From the NCBI GenBank assembly GCA_013816105.1, contig JACDEY010000018.1, forward strand, positions 1 to 9,993: a stretch of DNA of 9,993 nucleotides, written 5' to 3'. Numbering within the stretch: position 1 is the stretch's first letter; each line of letters begins with the position of its first letter. A program made the translations under genes and the position numbers. Below are positions 1 through 6,520 of this stretch, piece after piece. The notes under the pieces were generated by a model, which worked only from the letters and a program-made list of their open reading frames with translations, did not search any database and was not told where the DNA came from. This stretch comes from Actinomycetota bacterium (GTDB lineage Bacteria; Actinomycetota; UBA4738).

Positions 1-2
1 CT

Positions 3-866
3 GACGCCCGGGCCTACGCCTCGAGCGCCTACGACGGCCTCAACCGGCGGGTGGTCGTGTTCGGCGGCAACAGCGGGGGTTTCGAAGGCCACCGGAACGA
101 TACGTGGACGTGGAACGGCAGGTCCTGGCATCGCGCGGGTCCGGGCACACGGCCATCGGAGAGGCTGGGGGCGGGCATGGCCTTCGACGCGGGCCGAGGC
201 CACGTCCTGCTGTTCGGTGGGGTGAGTCCTCAGGATACGGTTCTGGGCGACACCTGGGCGTGGGACGGCGCAACCTGGACGGAGCTCTTCCCGCCCACGT
301 CGCCGCCGGCCCGGGCCTTTCCGGCGATGGCCTACGACAACGTTCGCGATGAGATCGTTCTGTTCGGCGGTACGGCGGTGTTCGGGCCTGAATTCGCCGA
401 TACCTGGACCTGGAACGGAGTCACCTGGGTCGAGCGGTCCACTCCTACACGCCCACCCGCCCGCCAGAGTGCGGGGATGGCCTTCGACGCCCCGCGGGCA
501 GAGGTCGTGCTCTTCGGTGGACAGAACTTTCCGAACTACTTCAGTGACACCTGGGTGTGGGACGGGGCGACCTGGTCCGAGCGGTTCCCCCCTGATCACC
601 CTGGGGATCGCGCCAACTTCGGGATGGACTACGACTCCGGCCTTGGGCGGGTCGTGGTCTTCGGAGGTAACCCGGGCAGTCAGGCGTTCCTGAACGATAC
701 CTGGATGTGGAACGGTGCTTCCTGGACGCGACTCCGGACCGCCACCTCTCCGCCGCCACGTGCCGGACTCGTGATGAGCTACGACCGGACGAGGGGCGAG
801 ATGGTCATGTTCGGCGGTACGTCTTCGACTGAATTCCTTGGCGATACCTGGACGCTCCAAGGCTAA
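3..866 (+). CDS. Kelch-repeat (galactose-oxidase-like) beta-propeller protein, 5'-partial
   Basis: Only the 3' part is present. The frame is open to the left window edge (it reads DARAYASSAYDG before the first internal GTG at 51), so the true start lies upstream. Six blades of about 51 residues follow one another, each with a pattern like MAFDxxRxxVVLFGG, then a variable loop, then DTWxWDGxxW and a Pro/Arg-rich linker. This is the diglycine-plus-Tyr/Trp signature of Kelch / galactose-oxidase central-domain propellers. The reading stops at DTWTLQG inside the last blade, as expected when the final strand is supplied by the N-terminus. Such propellers are usually extracytoplasmic binding modules. 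No catalytic residues or anchor are visible, and any signal peptide would be off-window. Fold confident; substrate and function unknown. Confidence 0.9.
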   Translation, partial: DARAYASSAYDGLNRRVVVFGGNSGGFEGHRNDTWTWNGRSWHRAGPGTRPSERLGAGMAFDAGRGHVLLFGGVSPQDTVLGDTWAWDGATWTELFPPTSPPARAFPAMAYDNVRDEIVLFGGTAVFGPEFADTWTWNGVTWVERSTPTRPPARQSAGMAFDAPRAEVVLFGGQNFPNYFSDTWVWDGATWSERFPPDHPGDRANFGMDYDSGLGRVVVFGGNPGSQAFLNDTWMWNGASWTRLRTATSPPPRAGLVMSYDRTRGEMVMFGGTSSTEFLGDTWTLQG

Positions 867-911
867 GGGTCTCGTCCGGGCACACAGAGGGACCCGCGCG
901 CGTCTCCTTCG

Positions 912-986
912 TGGGCCCTACAGGATTCGAACCTGTGACGCATGGATTAAGAGTCCATCGCTCTGACCAAACTGAGCTAAGGGCCC
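912..986 (-). tRNA. tRNA-Lys (anticodon CTT)
   Basis: Read on the minus strand this folds as a full cloverleaf of 75 nt. The acceptor arm GGGCCCT pairs with AGGGCCC, the D stem is GCTC/GAGC, the anticodon stem ATGGA/TCCAT encloses loop CTCTTAA (anticodon CTT), and the T arm ACAGG-TTCGAAT-CCTGT is perfect. The discriminator is A. The 3' CCA is not encoded (CGA follows). It lies 34 nt downstream of tRNA-His on the same strand and could be co-transcribed with it. Confidence 0.97.
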
Positions 987-1020
987 GGCCACAGTATACG
1001 GGAAGGGTCTTTCCTATCAG

Positions 1021-1095
1021 GGTGACCGAGGGGACTCGAACCCCCAACCCCCAGGACCACAACCTGGTGCTCTAACCTATTGAGCTACGGCCACC
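1021..1095 (-). tRNA. tRNA-His (anticodon GTG)
   Basis: Minus-strand cloverleaf. The acceptor arm GTGGCCG pairs with CGGTCAC (one G-T). The extra 5' G (G-1) opposite discriminator C73 is the identity mark of tRNA-His and is included in the coordinates. The anticodon stem CCAGG/CCTGG carries loop TTGTGGT with anticodon GTG. The T arm is GGGGG-TTCGAGT-CCCCT. CCA is not encoded. It is the upstream member of the His-Lys tRNA pair. Confidence 0.97.
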
Positions 1096-1140
1096 ACGCC
1101 TGGATTCGAGTTTAACAGCGGTCCTCCTCCAGCCGTGCGT

Positions 1141-2031
1141 TCAGCAGCTGATGTCTCCGGAGCTGGTGGTGTAGACGTTGTTCCGCCAGCAGTTGCTCGA
1201 TCCCCCATCGTCGCGCAGGTCGAAGAAGTGACCCTCGACGGTGTTGCGCGCGATCAGGTTGTCGTCCGACTCGGCGGTGAGGTGGATGCCTGCCTGGTCG
1301 TTGTTCATGACCGAGTTGTTCCAAATCGAGACGCCGTCGCTTCGGGGGACGTAGATGCCGGCGGGGCTGTTGTCGTGGACGTTGTTCCCAAGGACCGAGA
1401 TGGAGCCCCCGGCCGAGTCCTCGACTATTATCCCCCAGTAGTTCGCGAACGCATGGTTCCCTCGGACCACCACCGTCGCGCCTGGCGATGTGATCCCGCC
1501 GATGTAGATGCCGGCGTCGCTGAATCCGGAGGCGGTGCTCGCGCTCACGGTCATCGCCCCTCCGACGGAGAAGACGTTCACCCCGTACTCCGCGTCGCAC
1601 GTGTCCCGGAGCACCGAATCGTGGACTCGGCCCCCCGTAAGGTTGCTGAAGTCGATCTCGGCCGGAAACGGACCGAAGCCTTCCGCGGCACCGGTGACAC
1701 GGAGCCCGACGATCTCGACGCCGTCCGCCCTCACGGCGATGACGTACCGGGTTTGGCAGTCGCCGTCCACGGTCACCGGCCCGTCCCCGGCGGCCCGCAG
1801 CGTCAGAGCATCGTCGGAGACGGTGACGGCCTCGTGGTAGACGCCCGCATGGATGTTCAGGATGTCGCCCGGGTCGGCCGCCGCCAGGGCCTGGGCGAGG
1901 GCATTCGGTCCCGGGTAGACCTCGATCACCTCTACCGGCGACGCGTTCGCTCCGCTAATGCCGAGTGCCATGAGACCGGCGAGCGCCGTCCCCAGAACCT
2001 CCGAGCGATGCCAGGACGTCCTAAGCAACAT
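1141..2031 (-). CDS. Exported right-handed parallel beta-helix (PbH1-repeat) protein
   Basis: 296 residues. The ATG at 2031 was chosen because GAGAGGAGAG lies just upstream and a clear signal peptide follows (R4, H8, R9, then hydrophobic 12-25, likely cut after ANA30). The frame remains open further upstream, but that stretch lacks protein-like character. Residues 48-72 hold the entry motif seen in NosD/pectate-lyase-like helices (DPGDILNIHAGVYHEAV). From about 95 to 290 there are successive short strands separated by G/N turns, such as GVEIVGLRVTG, GIYIGG, WGIIVEDS, GIYVPRS and AGIHLTAESDDN, the asparagine-ladder pattern of PbH1 rungs. Four cysteines (92, 145, 281, 296) could form disulfides outside the cell. 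It is divergently arranged with the Asp-box gene. No polysaccharide-lyase catalytic set could be identified, so the enzymatic role is open. Confidence 0.85.
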   Translation of the reverse strand: MLLRTSWHRSEVLGTALAGLMALGISGANASPVEVIEVYPGPNALAQALAAADPGDILNIHAGVYHEAVTVSDDALTLRAAGDGPVTVDGDCQTRYVIAVRADGVEIVGLRVTGAAEGFGPFPAEIDFSNLTGGRVHDSVLRDTCDAEYGVNVFSVGGAMTVSASTASGFSDAGIYIGGITSPGATVVVRGNHAFANYWGIIVEDSAGGSISVLGNNVHDNSPAGIYVPRSDGVSIWNNSVMNNDQAGIHLTAESDDNLIARNTVEGHFFDLRDDGGSSNCWRNNVYTTSSGDISC

Positions 2032-2119
2032 GTCACTCTCCTCTCTGTCGCGGTCCGCTCCATGATCGTCGGGAACTCCGGGGGCTGACTTGAGTCCGAC
2101 CCACGACCGCATGGCCGCA

Positions 2120-2148
2120 TTGACGAACTCCGGGGGGCCCCCCATACT
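2120..2148 (+). promoter_or_regulatory. Candidate sigma70-type promoter for the Asp-box protein gene
   Basis: TTGACG (2120-2125) and CATACT (2143-2148) are separated by exactly 17 nt in the divergent intergenic region, facing the + strand gene that starts at 2296. The spacer contains the palindrome GGGGGGCCCCCC (2132-2143). The -10 match is moderate and the leader would be about 140 nt, so this is a candidate only. Confidence 0.3.
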
Positions 2149-2295
2149 CGGTTTGCCCGCTGTCTCGTGGGAGGTTCCCCGGTACATCGTAGTGGCCGGG
2201 GCTGGGCGTCCGGAGGTGTCGATGGTCTGAAAGCTGTTTCATGCTCTCAAGTGCTGCTCTTCCCCCCTTTCTACGCCTCATCGAGGAGGACGTAT

Positions 2296-3666
2296 ATGAG
2301 AAAGCGTTCCATGATCCGAGCCGTCGGCCTTTCGGCGCTCGTTATCGCAACTGTCGGAGCGACGTCGCTGGGAACCGCGGGCGCCCGTCCATCCGACCCG
2401 AATGGGCTGACGACGGTGCCCTCGCGGGCCGGCGGCGCCGTTTCGCGTGTCCCCGGCGCGCCCATCGCCACGCGACCCAACGTCAACGTGACCAACACGG
2501 GCGGGGCGCAGAGCGAGACGACCGTTGCCGTCGATCCCACGAATCAACTCCACATCTTGACGGCGAGCAACGACCTCGCCACCACGACTCACATCTACGA
2601 GTCCACCGACGGTGGCCGGACATGGGCGGAGGCAGGGCTCGATTTGGGGGGCACCTTCTGCTACGACCCGTGGCTGGACTTCAACCTCTCCGGTGACGCG
2701 TTCTTCGCGTACGAGTGCTCGTCGGGGACGATCCAGCGGGTCGCCTACCGGAAGGCGGGCGAGACGAGCTGGACCAAGATCAACCTGACGAACGCGGGCG
2801 GGTTCCCCGACCGCGACATGATCGTCACCGACGACACGCCCACCAGCCCGTTCTTCAACAGCGTGTATCTGGGATACGACGACGCGGCGGCGAACAACAC
2901 CGCCTACGTGCTCTACTCCCGCACGGGTTTCTCGAACTACCTCAGGAGCCAGGCGATCAACGACAGCAGCAGAACGATCGGTCTGAACGCATCGGTGGCG
3001 CCGAACGGTGACGTGTACGCGGCGTGGCTCGACTTCGACGGAAAGAAGGTCAAGGTCGACCGGTCCGAAGACGGTGGCGCGACGTGGAGCACGGACAACG
3101 TGGCGCACACGTACCGCCTGAACACGCCTCAGTTCTTCATCAGCATCCCCCCGCAGCCCGACCGTGGGATCGTGCCGATGGTGTTCAGCGACGTTGCGCC
3201 AGCCGGTACACCTCACGCCGGCCGGCTGTACGTGACCTACACCGACAAGTCGGTCACGACGGCGGACACGGATGTATTCGTCGTCTTCTCTGATGACGGC
3301 GGCGAGACGTGGTCTCCCGAGGTCAAGGTCAACGACGACACGGTGGACGCCTACCAGTTCCACCCCTCCATCAGCGTTTCCCCCAAGGGCGTTGTGGGGC
3401 TGTCGTTCTACGACACCAGGAACGACCCGAACGACGAGAAGACGGATCAGTACATCGCCTTCTCCCAGGACGGCGTCTCGTGGAGCCCGAACGTGAAGAT
3501 CACGACGGCGCAATCAGACGAGTCCGGCTCTGGCGACCCGAACGACTACGGTGACTACCAGGGCCTCGACGCGGCCGGCCGCGGGCTCTTCCAGGCGGTC
3601 TGGACGGACTCCCGGCCCGGGAACCTCGCCGAGGAGATGTACAGCTCGAGGGTGGCGAGGATCTAG
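2296..3666 (+). CDS. Exported BNR/Asp-box (sialidase-fold) repeat protein
   Basis: 456 residues. The ATG at 2296 is preceded by GAGGAGGA (2283-2290) with a 5-nt spacer and begins a classic signal peptide (MRKRSMIR, hydrophobic 9-27, AGA cut region near 30). At least four Asp-box motifs are visible: STDGGRTW (103-110), SEDGGATW (257-264), SDDGGETW (332-339), and a shortened SQDGVSW (390-396). Asp-boxes lie at the beta-hairpin turns of sialidase-like propellers. The segment around QSETTVAVDPT and the closing AVWTDSRPG are also typical of BNR proteins. The sialidase Arg triad and an N-terminal RIP motif are not recognisable, so a binding or structural role, or a divergent glycosidase, is as likely as a true sialidase. 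It ends 29 nt before a strong hairpin and is divergent from the beta-helix gene. Confidence 0.88.
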   Translation: MRKRSMIRAVGLSALVIATVGATSLGTAGARPSDPNGLTTVPSRAGGAVSRVPGAPIATRPNVNVTNTGGAQSETTVAVDPTNQLHILTASNDLATTTHIYESTDGGRTWAEAGLDLGGTFCYDPWLDFNLSGDAFFAYECSSGTIQRVAYRKAGETSWTKINLTNAGGFPDRDMIVTDDTPTSPFFNSVYLGYDDAAANNTAYVLYSRTGFSNYLRSQAINDSSRTIGLNASVAPNGDVYAAWLDFDGKKVKVDRSEDGGATWSTDNVAHTYRLNTPQFFISIPPQPDRGIVPMVFSDVAPAGTPHAGRLYVTYTDKSVTTADTDVFVVFSDDGGETWSPEVKVNDDTVDAYQFHPSISVSPKGVVGLSFYDTRNDPNDEKTDQYIAFSQDGVSWSPNVKITTAQSDESGSGDPNDYGDYQGLDAAGRGLFQAVWTDSRPGNLAEEMYSSRVARI

Positions 3667-3695
3667 CCGTCCGCCACTTGCGACCCGGATCGAGT

Positions 3696-3726
3696 GAATG
3701 GGCCGGCCTAATGGGCCGGCCCATTC
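3696..3726 (+). terminator. Perfect 13-bp inverted repeat, intrinsic-terminator-like
   Basis: GAATGGGCCGGCC (3696-3708) and its exact complement GGCCGGCCCATTC (3714-3726) flank a 5-nt loop, TAATG. The hairpin starts 29 nt after the stop of the Asp-box gene. The following sequence, GTTCGG, is only weakly U-rich, so it is a G/C-rich hairpin without a proper U tract. The symmetrical stem could act in either direction. It also marks the left limit of the degenerate SBBP-RTX copy. Confidence 0.6.
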
Positions 3727-3727
3727 G

Positions 3728-4126
3728 TTCGGCCTGCGAATCACTTACAACGGGTCGCGAGACGCCTTCGTGGCCAAGATCTCGAGCGGCGAGGAGCCCG
3801 GACCTGTCTGCACCATCACCGGGACCGCCGGCCCCGACGCCATCGAGGGCGCCGGTGGAGACGACGTCATCTGCGCCAGGGGCGGCAGTGACACCGTCTC
3901 CGGGTGACGACCAGATCCTTGGAGGGGCGGGCCACGACACGCTCGTCGGAGACCTGGGCTCGGACATCCTGCGGGGTGGCATGACGTGCTCAGGACGGCC
4001 GACGGCATCGAGGGAAACGACGAGGCATGGGGAGGACGGGGCGATGACGTCTGTGTTATCGACCCCGGTGATCAGACCTTCGGCTGCGACGAGGTCCAGG
4101 TCAAACCCGTTGCACCGAAGGGCTAG
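3728..4126 (+). pseudogene. SBBP propeller + RTX calcium-binding protein, copy 1: 5'-truncated, frameshifted relic
   Basis: The fragment begins directly after the hairpin with ITYNGSRDAFVAKISS, the end of an SBBP (beta-propeller) repeat. An acidic RTX-like tail follows: GPDAIEGAGGDDVICARGG, then GGAGHDTLVGDLGSDILRGG, and finally GNDEAWGGRGDDVCVIDPGD with a C-terminal FGCDEVQVKP. Compared with copy 2 it lacks 8 bases near 3901 (creating TGA at 3905-3907) and 7 bases near 3980. The two gaps sum to 15, so the outer parts share one frame while the middle lies in another. The protein is therefore interrupted. The closest homologue is the next copy; one 95-base block matches at about 90% by eye. 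Family members are normally secreted, with many SBBP repeats upstream, and those are missing here. Confidence 0.75.
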
Positions 4127-4705
4127 GATGGCTTCGTTGCCAAGGTCGACGCCTCGGGGGAGACGCTAGCCTACGCCGGTTACATCGGGGGGGCCGATTT
4201 CGAGTTCGGCTCAGACCTGGCCCTGGACGGGGCCGGGAACGCCTACGTCACCGGCTCCACCTCCTCCCGCGAAGACAGCTTCCCGGCCAGGGTCGGGCCC
4301 GATCTCACCTACAACGGCGCCTCCGATGCCTTCGTGGCCAAGATATCGAGCGCCCAGGAGCCCGGTCCGCGCTGCACGATCACCGGGACCTCCGGCCCCG
4401 ACGCCATCGAGGGCACGGGTGGAGAAGACGTCATCTGCGCCAGGTCCGGCAATGACACCGTGTCCGCACGCATGGGTGACGACCAGATCCTCGGAGGGGC
4501 GGGACACGACACGCTCGTCGGAGACCGGGGCTCGGACATCCTGTGGGGTGGCACCGGCGATGACGTGCTTCGGACTACAGACGGCATCGGGGGCAACGAC
4601 GAGGCGTGGGGAGGACCGGGCGATGACGTGTGCGTGATCGATCCAGGAGATGAGGCCTTCGGCTGCGGCGAGGTGCAGGTCCGACCCGGTCAACGGGCCA
4701 GTTAG
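4127..4705 (+). pseudogene. SBBP propeller + RTX calcium-binding protein, copy 2: 5'-truncated but in frame
   Basis: This is an uninterrupted frame from just after the TAG of copy 1 to TAG at 4703. It starts mid-domain with DGFVAKVDASGETLAYAGY and contains most of an SBBP repeat (LALDGAGNAYVTGSTSS), a second repeat start (LTYNGASDAFVAKISS), and RTX nonapeptides (GGAGHDTLVGDRGSD, GGTGDDVLR) with a Cys-containing C-terminus (DVCVID, FGCGEVQV). The conserved glycine/aspartate turns are those that bind calcium in hemolysin-type repeats. No signal peptide, RBS or plausible start exists at the 5' end. The first legal start is GTG at 4334, deep inside the domain. It is most likely a gene remnant. 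Expression as a continuation of copy 1 would need stop read-through. Confidence 0.7.
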
Positions 4706-4712
4706 TCTCCGA

Positions 4713-4744
4713 GCCGGCGACGGCGGGGCTGCCCGTCCGCCGGC
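4713..4744 (+). terminator. Terminator-like hairpin after SBBP-RTX copy 2
   Basis: GCCGGCGACGG (4713-4723) pairs with CCGTCCGCCGGC (4733-4744). This gives 11 bp with one bulged C and a 9-nt loop, starting 8 nt after the stop codon. No U tract follows. Position and stability suggest a transcription terminator kept from the parent gene. Confidence 0.5.
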
Positions 4745-4944
4745 AACTAAGGGGGAAGCTTCGGCTCCAGAATCCAGCACGGGCCGAGAACACGACCCCT
4801 CACACTGAACCGCTTCCAGGTGAGTGGCATAAGCGTAAGCCAATCGGCGTAGGCCAGATGGTCGACTTGTCCACCATTTGCTCCACGGAGGAAGGTCTCA
4901 AGCAGACATAGCCTGGGAAGCACCGGCAGTAGCGGCGGTATGTC
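4745..4944. other. Non-coding spacer within the relic region
   Basis: About 200 bases with no convincing coding frame, RNA gene or repeat on either strand. It lies between the copy-2 hairpin and the delta-60-like stub and is probably decayed sequence. Confidence 0.5.
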
Positions 4945-5069
4945 GCATGGAAGGAGGGGGAGATGCGAATGTCCGTGCCATCACGGGTTGCGGTGGAGCC
5001 TTGTGCATCGGCGGGGACTTCACCTTCACAGGAGGCGAGCCCCACGACCGTTTCGCGAGATTTGACTAG
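4945..5069 (+). pseudogene. Stub of a delta-60-like beta-propeller protein
   Basis: In the frame ending with TAG at 5067-5069 the translation reads NVRAITGCGGALCIGGDFTF followed by TGGEPHDRFARFD. This matches the well-known propeller pattern 'VRAL...g.LYaGGdFt.aGG...ARfd' of delta-60 and related secreted proteins. Only about one blade is present. It has no start, signal or partner repeats and stops abruptly after ARFD, so it is a gene fragment. The purine-rich stretch and ATGs near 4950-4971 fall inside this fragment and should not be read as a start for the next gene. Confidence 0.5.
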
Positions 5070-5082
5070 GACAGGAGGGACA

Positions 5083-5697
5083 ATCAAGAAGATCAGAGTG
5101 ATCTGTTTGCTGGTGAGCCTGGTACTGGTGACACTGACTGGTCCAGCAACGGCGACTGAGATTGAGCCGTATAGATATGGCTGGTTCGGATGCTCGAACA
5201 CCTGGATGACCGTTGACGGCTATCACCGAGTCTCGGATGCCAACCTGCTGTGGCCGAGGTATCCAACCGGAGGAAAGTCGATCGAGAAGTGGGCCGACAA
5301 CGACTTCCACGGGTGGGACTTGTTTGAGGAGAACGTCGTAACCTATGGGATTCCCATCGTCGTGTGGGTTCAGGTCTGCGAGAGCGAGGAGAGGCCGGTG
5401 ACGACCGTGGAGATTCGAGCGGCCATCGCCAACGTCCTGACTCGCGTCCCGAGTGCGGTGATCTACCTAAGCGCGATCAATGGATATCACCCTGTGGACT
5501 TGTGTCCTACCTTGGGGCCAGACGGCAACCTGGACATTCTTCAGATGGTGGACGAAGTGGTCGCGGAGGGATACGCCCTGCGGGGACCGGACCTCGGACC
5601 CTTGAAGAAGAAGCAGCTAGCCGGCTCGTGTCATCCGAACCTGCCCGCTCGCGACTGGATGGGGGAGCAACTCGCGGTGTTCTTCGACGTAGTTTGA
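5083..5697 (+). CDS. Small exported SGNH/GDSL-hydrolase-like protein (non-ATG start proposed)
   Basis: 204 residues when read from 5083. The N-terminus xKKIRVICLLVSLVLVTL, then GPATA, is a textbook signal peptide preceded by AGGAGGG (5073-5079), but the codon at the expected start is ATC, not ATG. Alternatives are TTG 5062 or GTG 5098, the latter dropping the basic n-region. The frame is open back to ATG 4963, but that stretch overlaps the propeller stub in another frame. The mature part shows features resembling an SGNH hydrolase: FGCSNT (S38, possible nucleophile), YLSAINGY (N133), and SCHPN near the end (H184). The Asp of the usual DxxH is replaced by Gly. Four cysteines (37, 99, 141, 183) may pair. 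Substrate unknown; the family assignment is from motif resemblance and is moderate. Confidence 0.6.
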   Translation: MKKIRVICLLVSLVLVTLTGPATATEIEPYRYGWFGCSNTWMTVDGYHRVSDANLLWPRYPTGGKSIEKWADNDFHGWDLFEENVVTYGIPIVVWVQVCESEERPVTTVEIRAAIANVLTRVPSAVIYLSAINGYHPVDLCPTLGPDGNLDILQMVDEVVAEGYALRGPDLGPLKKKQLAGSCHPNLPARDWMGEQLAVFFDVV

Positions 5698-5708
5698 GCT
5701 TGTCAGCG

Positions 5709-6419
5709 CCCATGCATGGTACCCGACGAACGGTTGAGGATGGCCCGTGTGGTCGAGGACCAGGACGCTGGCCCCGGTCGCACGAACGAGGGGGGCCAGT
5801 GCGTGCCGATCGAAGGCTGCGATGGCGTCGTTGTCGCCCTCATCGCCACTCCAACACGCGCTCAGCGTGTCGAGCACGACGAGCTCTGCACCCGCCCGCG
5901 GCTTCCATAAGGGCTGCGACGTGGTCAGGCAGCAGCAGGTCGAATCCCTGGTCGTGGAAGAACCGGAACCGCGACCATTCCGGGCGGACTCGGTCCAGCC
6001 GGCGGGCCTCTTCGGGGAGGGGATTCTCTTGGCTCACGTACACGACCGTCTGTCCCTCGCGGGTCAGGGCCGCGGCCTCGCACAGGCTCCACAGGGACTT
6101 TCCGGACTCAGCCGGCCCCCCATGCCCAGATACGGGCACCTGCTGGCAGGTACGGTTCCCGGAGATCCTCGATCTGCGGGAGTCCGTTCTCCGTCAGGGC
6201 CGCCCAGTCGAGGGCCTCCGGGTGAAAGCCCTCGACGACATGGTCGTGAACGACACGATCTTCACGATCATGAACGAAGTGGTCGTGATCCCGACCAACA
6301 CGAGGGTCGAAGTATCCGCCGCGATGGGCCGACCAGGCGAGGCCGAGGTCCCTGGGGGACCTGTAGATCCCGTCAGTGCCATCGACGAAATCGGAGGGCG
6401 GGAGCAGTTTCCGGCTCAT
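5709..6419 (-). pseudogene. RepA/AAA_25-type P-loop ATPase relic with two frameshifts and a lost C-terminus
   Basis: Three minus-strand frames add up to one ATPase. The first (ATG 6419) gives the N-terminus through ENGLPQIEDLREPYLPAGAR and WAW. The second gives Walker A GPAESGKS (6095-6118) and VVYVSQENP. The third gives Walker B ELVVLDTLSA (Asp codon at 5869-5871) and ASVLVLDHTGH. Frame 1 to 2 is restored by removing one base in the C6 run 6116-6121 (WAWGPAESGKS). Frame 2 to 3 is restored by removing one base near 5899 (LMEARAGAELVVLD). Homology stops near 5715; the frame then runs antisense into the neighbouring gene, so the C-terminal part is deleted. Such ATPases act as RecA-like helicase-type motors in plasmid or phage replication and integrated elements. 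Sequencing error could explain the frameshifts but not the 3' truncation. Confidence 0.72.
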
Positions 6420-6520
6420 CGCCCAGCCCGCTTCCGGCTAGCCACCGCCGATTTGAACGCCAGCCCGGAGAAGAAGGCCTTACGGGCGCTGGCGGCCATG
6501 CTCCATGTCCGAAGGGTCAC
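6416..6520 (-). CDS. Possible 34-residue basic leader ORF upstream of the ATPase relic
   Basis: A GTG at 6520 (with GGAGG a few bases before it) opens a short frame ending in TGA at 6416-6418. The TGA overlaps the ATPase ATG by the coupling sequence ATGA. The product is basic (FKSAVASRKRAGR at the end) with no recognised domain. The overlap suggests translational coupling, or it may be the tail of a lost gene such as a small DNA-binding protein. Length alone cannot distinguish it from chance. Confidence 0.3.
   Translation of the reverse strand: MTLRTWSMAASARKAFFSGLAFKSAVASRKRAGR

Noticed and set aside
1135..2088. Long open frame on the + strand opposite the beta-helix gene
   Set aside because: It is an antisense shadow in high-GC DNA. 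There is no RBS, composition is Arg/Asp/Val-rich, and the minus frame has a signal peptide and PbH1 rungs.
2278..3513. 411-codon minus-strand open frame opposite the Asp-box gene
   Set aside because: Arg/Val-rich translation without domain features, while the + frame has a clear RBS, signal peptide and four Asp-boxes.
4211..4843. 210-codon minus-strand open frame opposite SBBP-RTX copy 2
   Set aside because: Mirror of the GD-rich RTX repeats. The sense frame carries recognisable SBBP and RTX motifs.
4963..5082. ATG 4963/4969 with a purine-rich upstream stretch as the start of the SGNH-like gene
   Set aside because: The stretch encodes the delta-60-like blade in another frame, and the protein from these ATGs would place about 40 non-signal residues before an obvious signal peptide.
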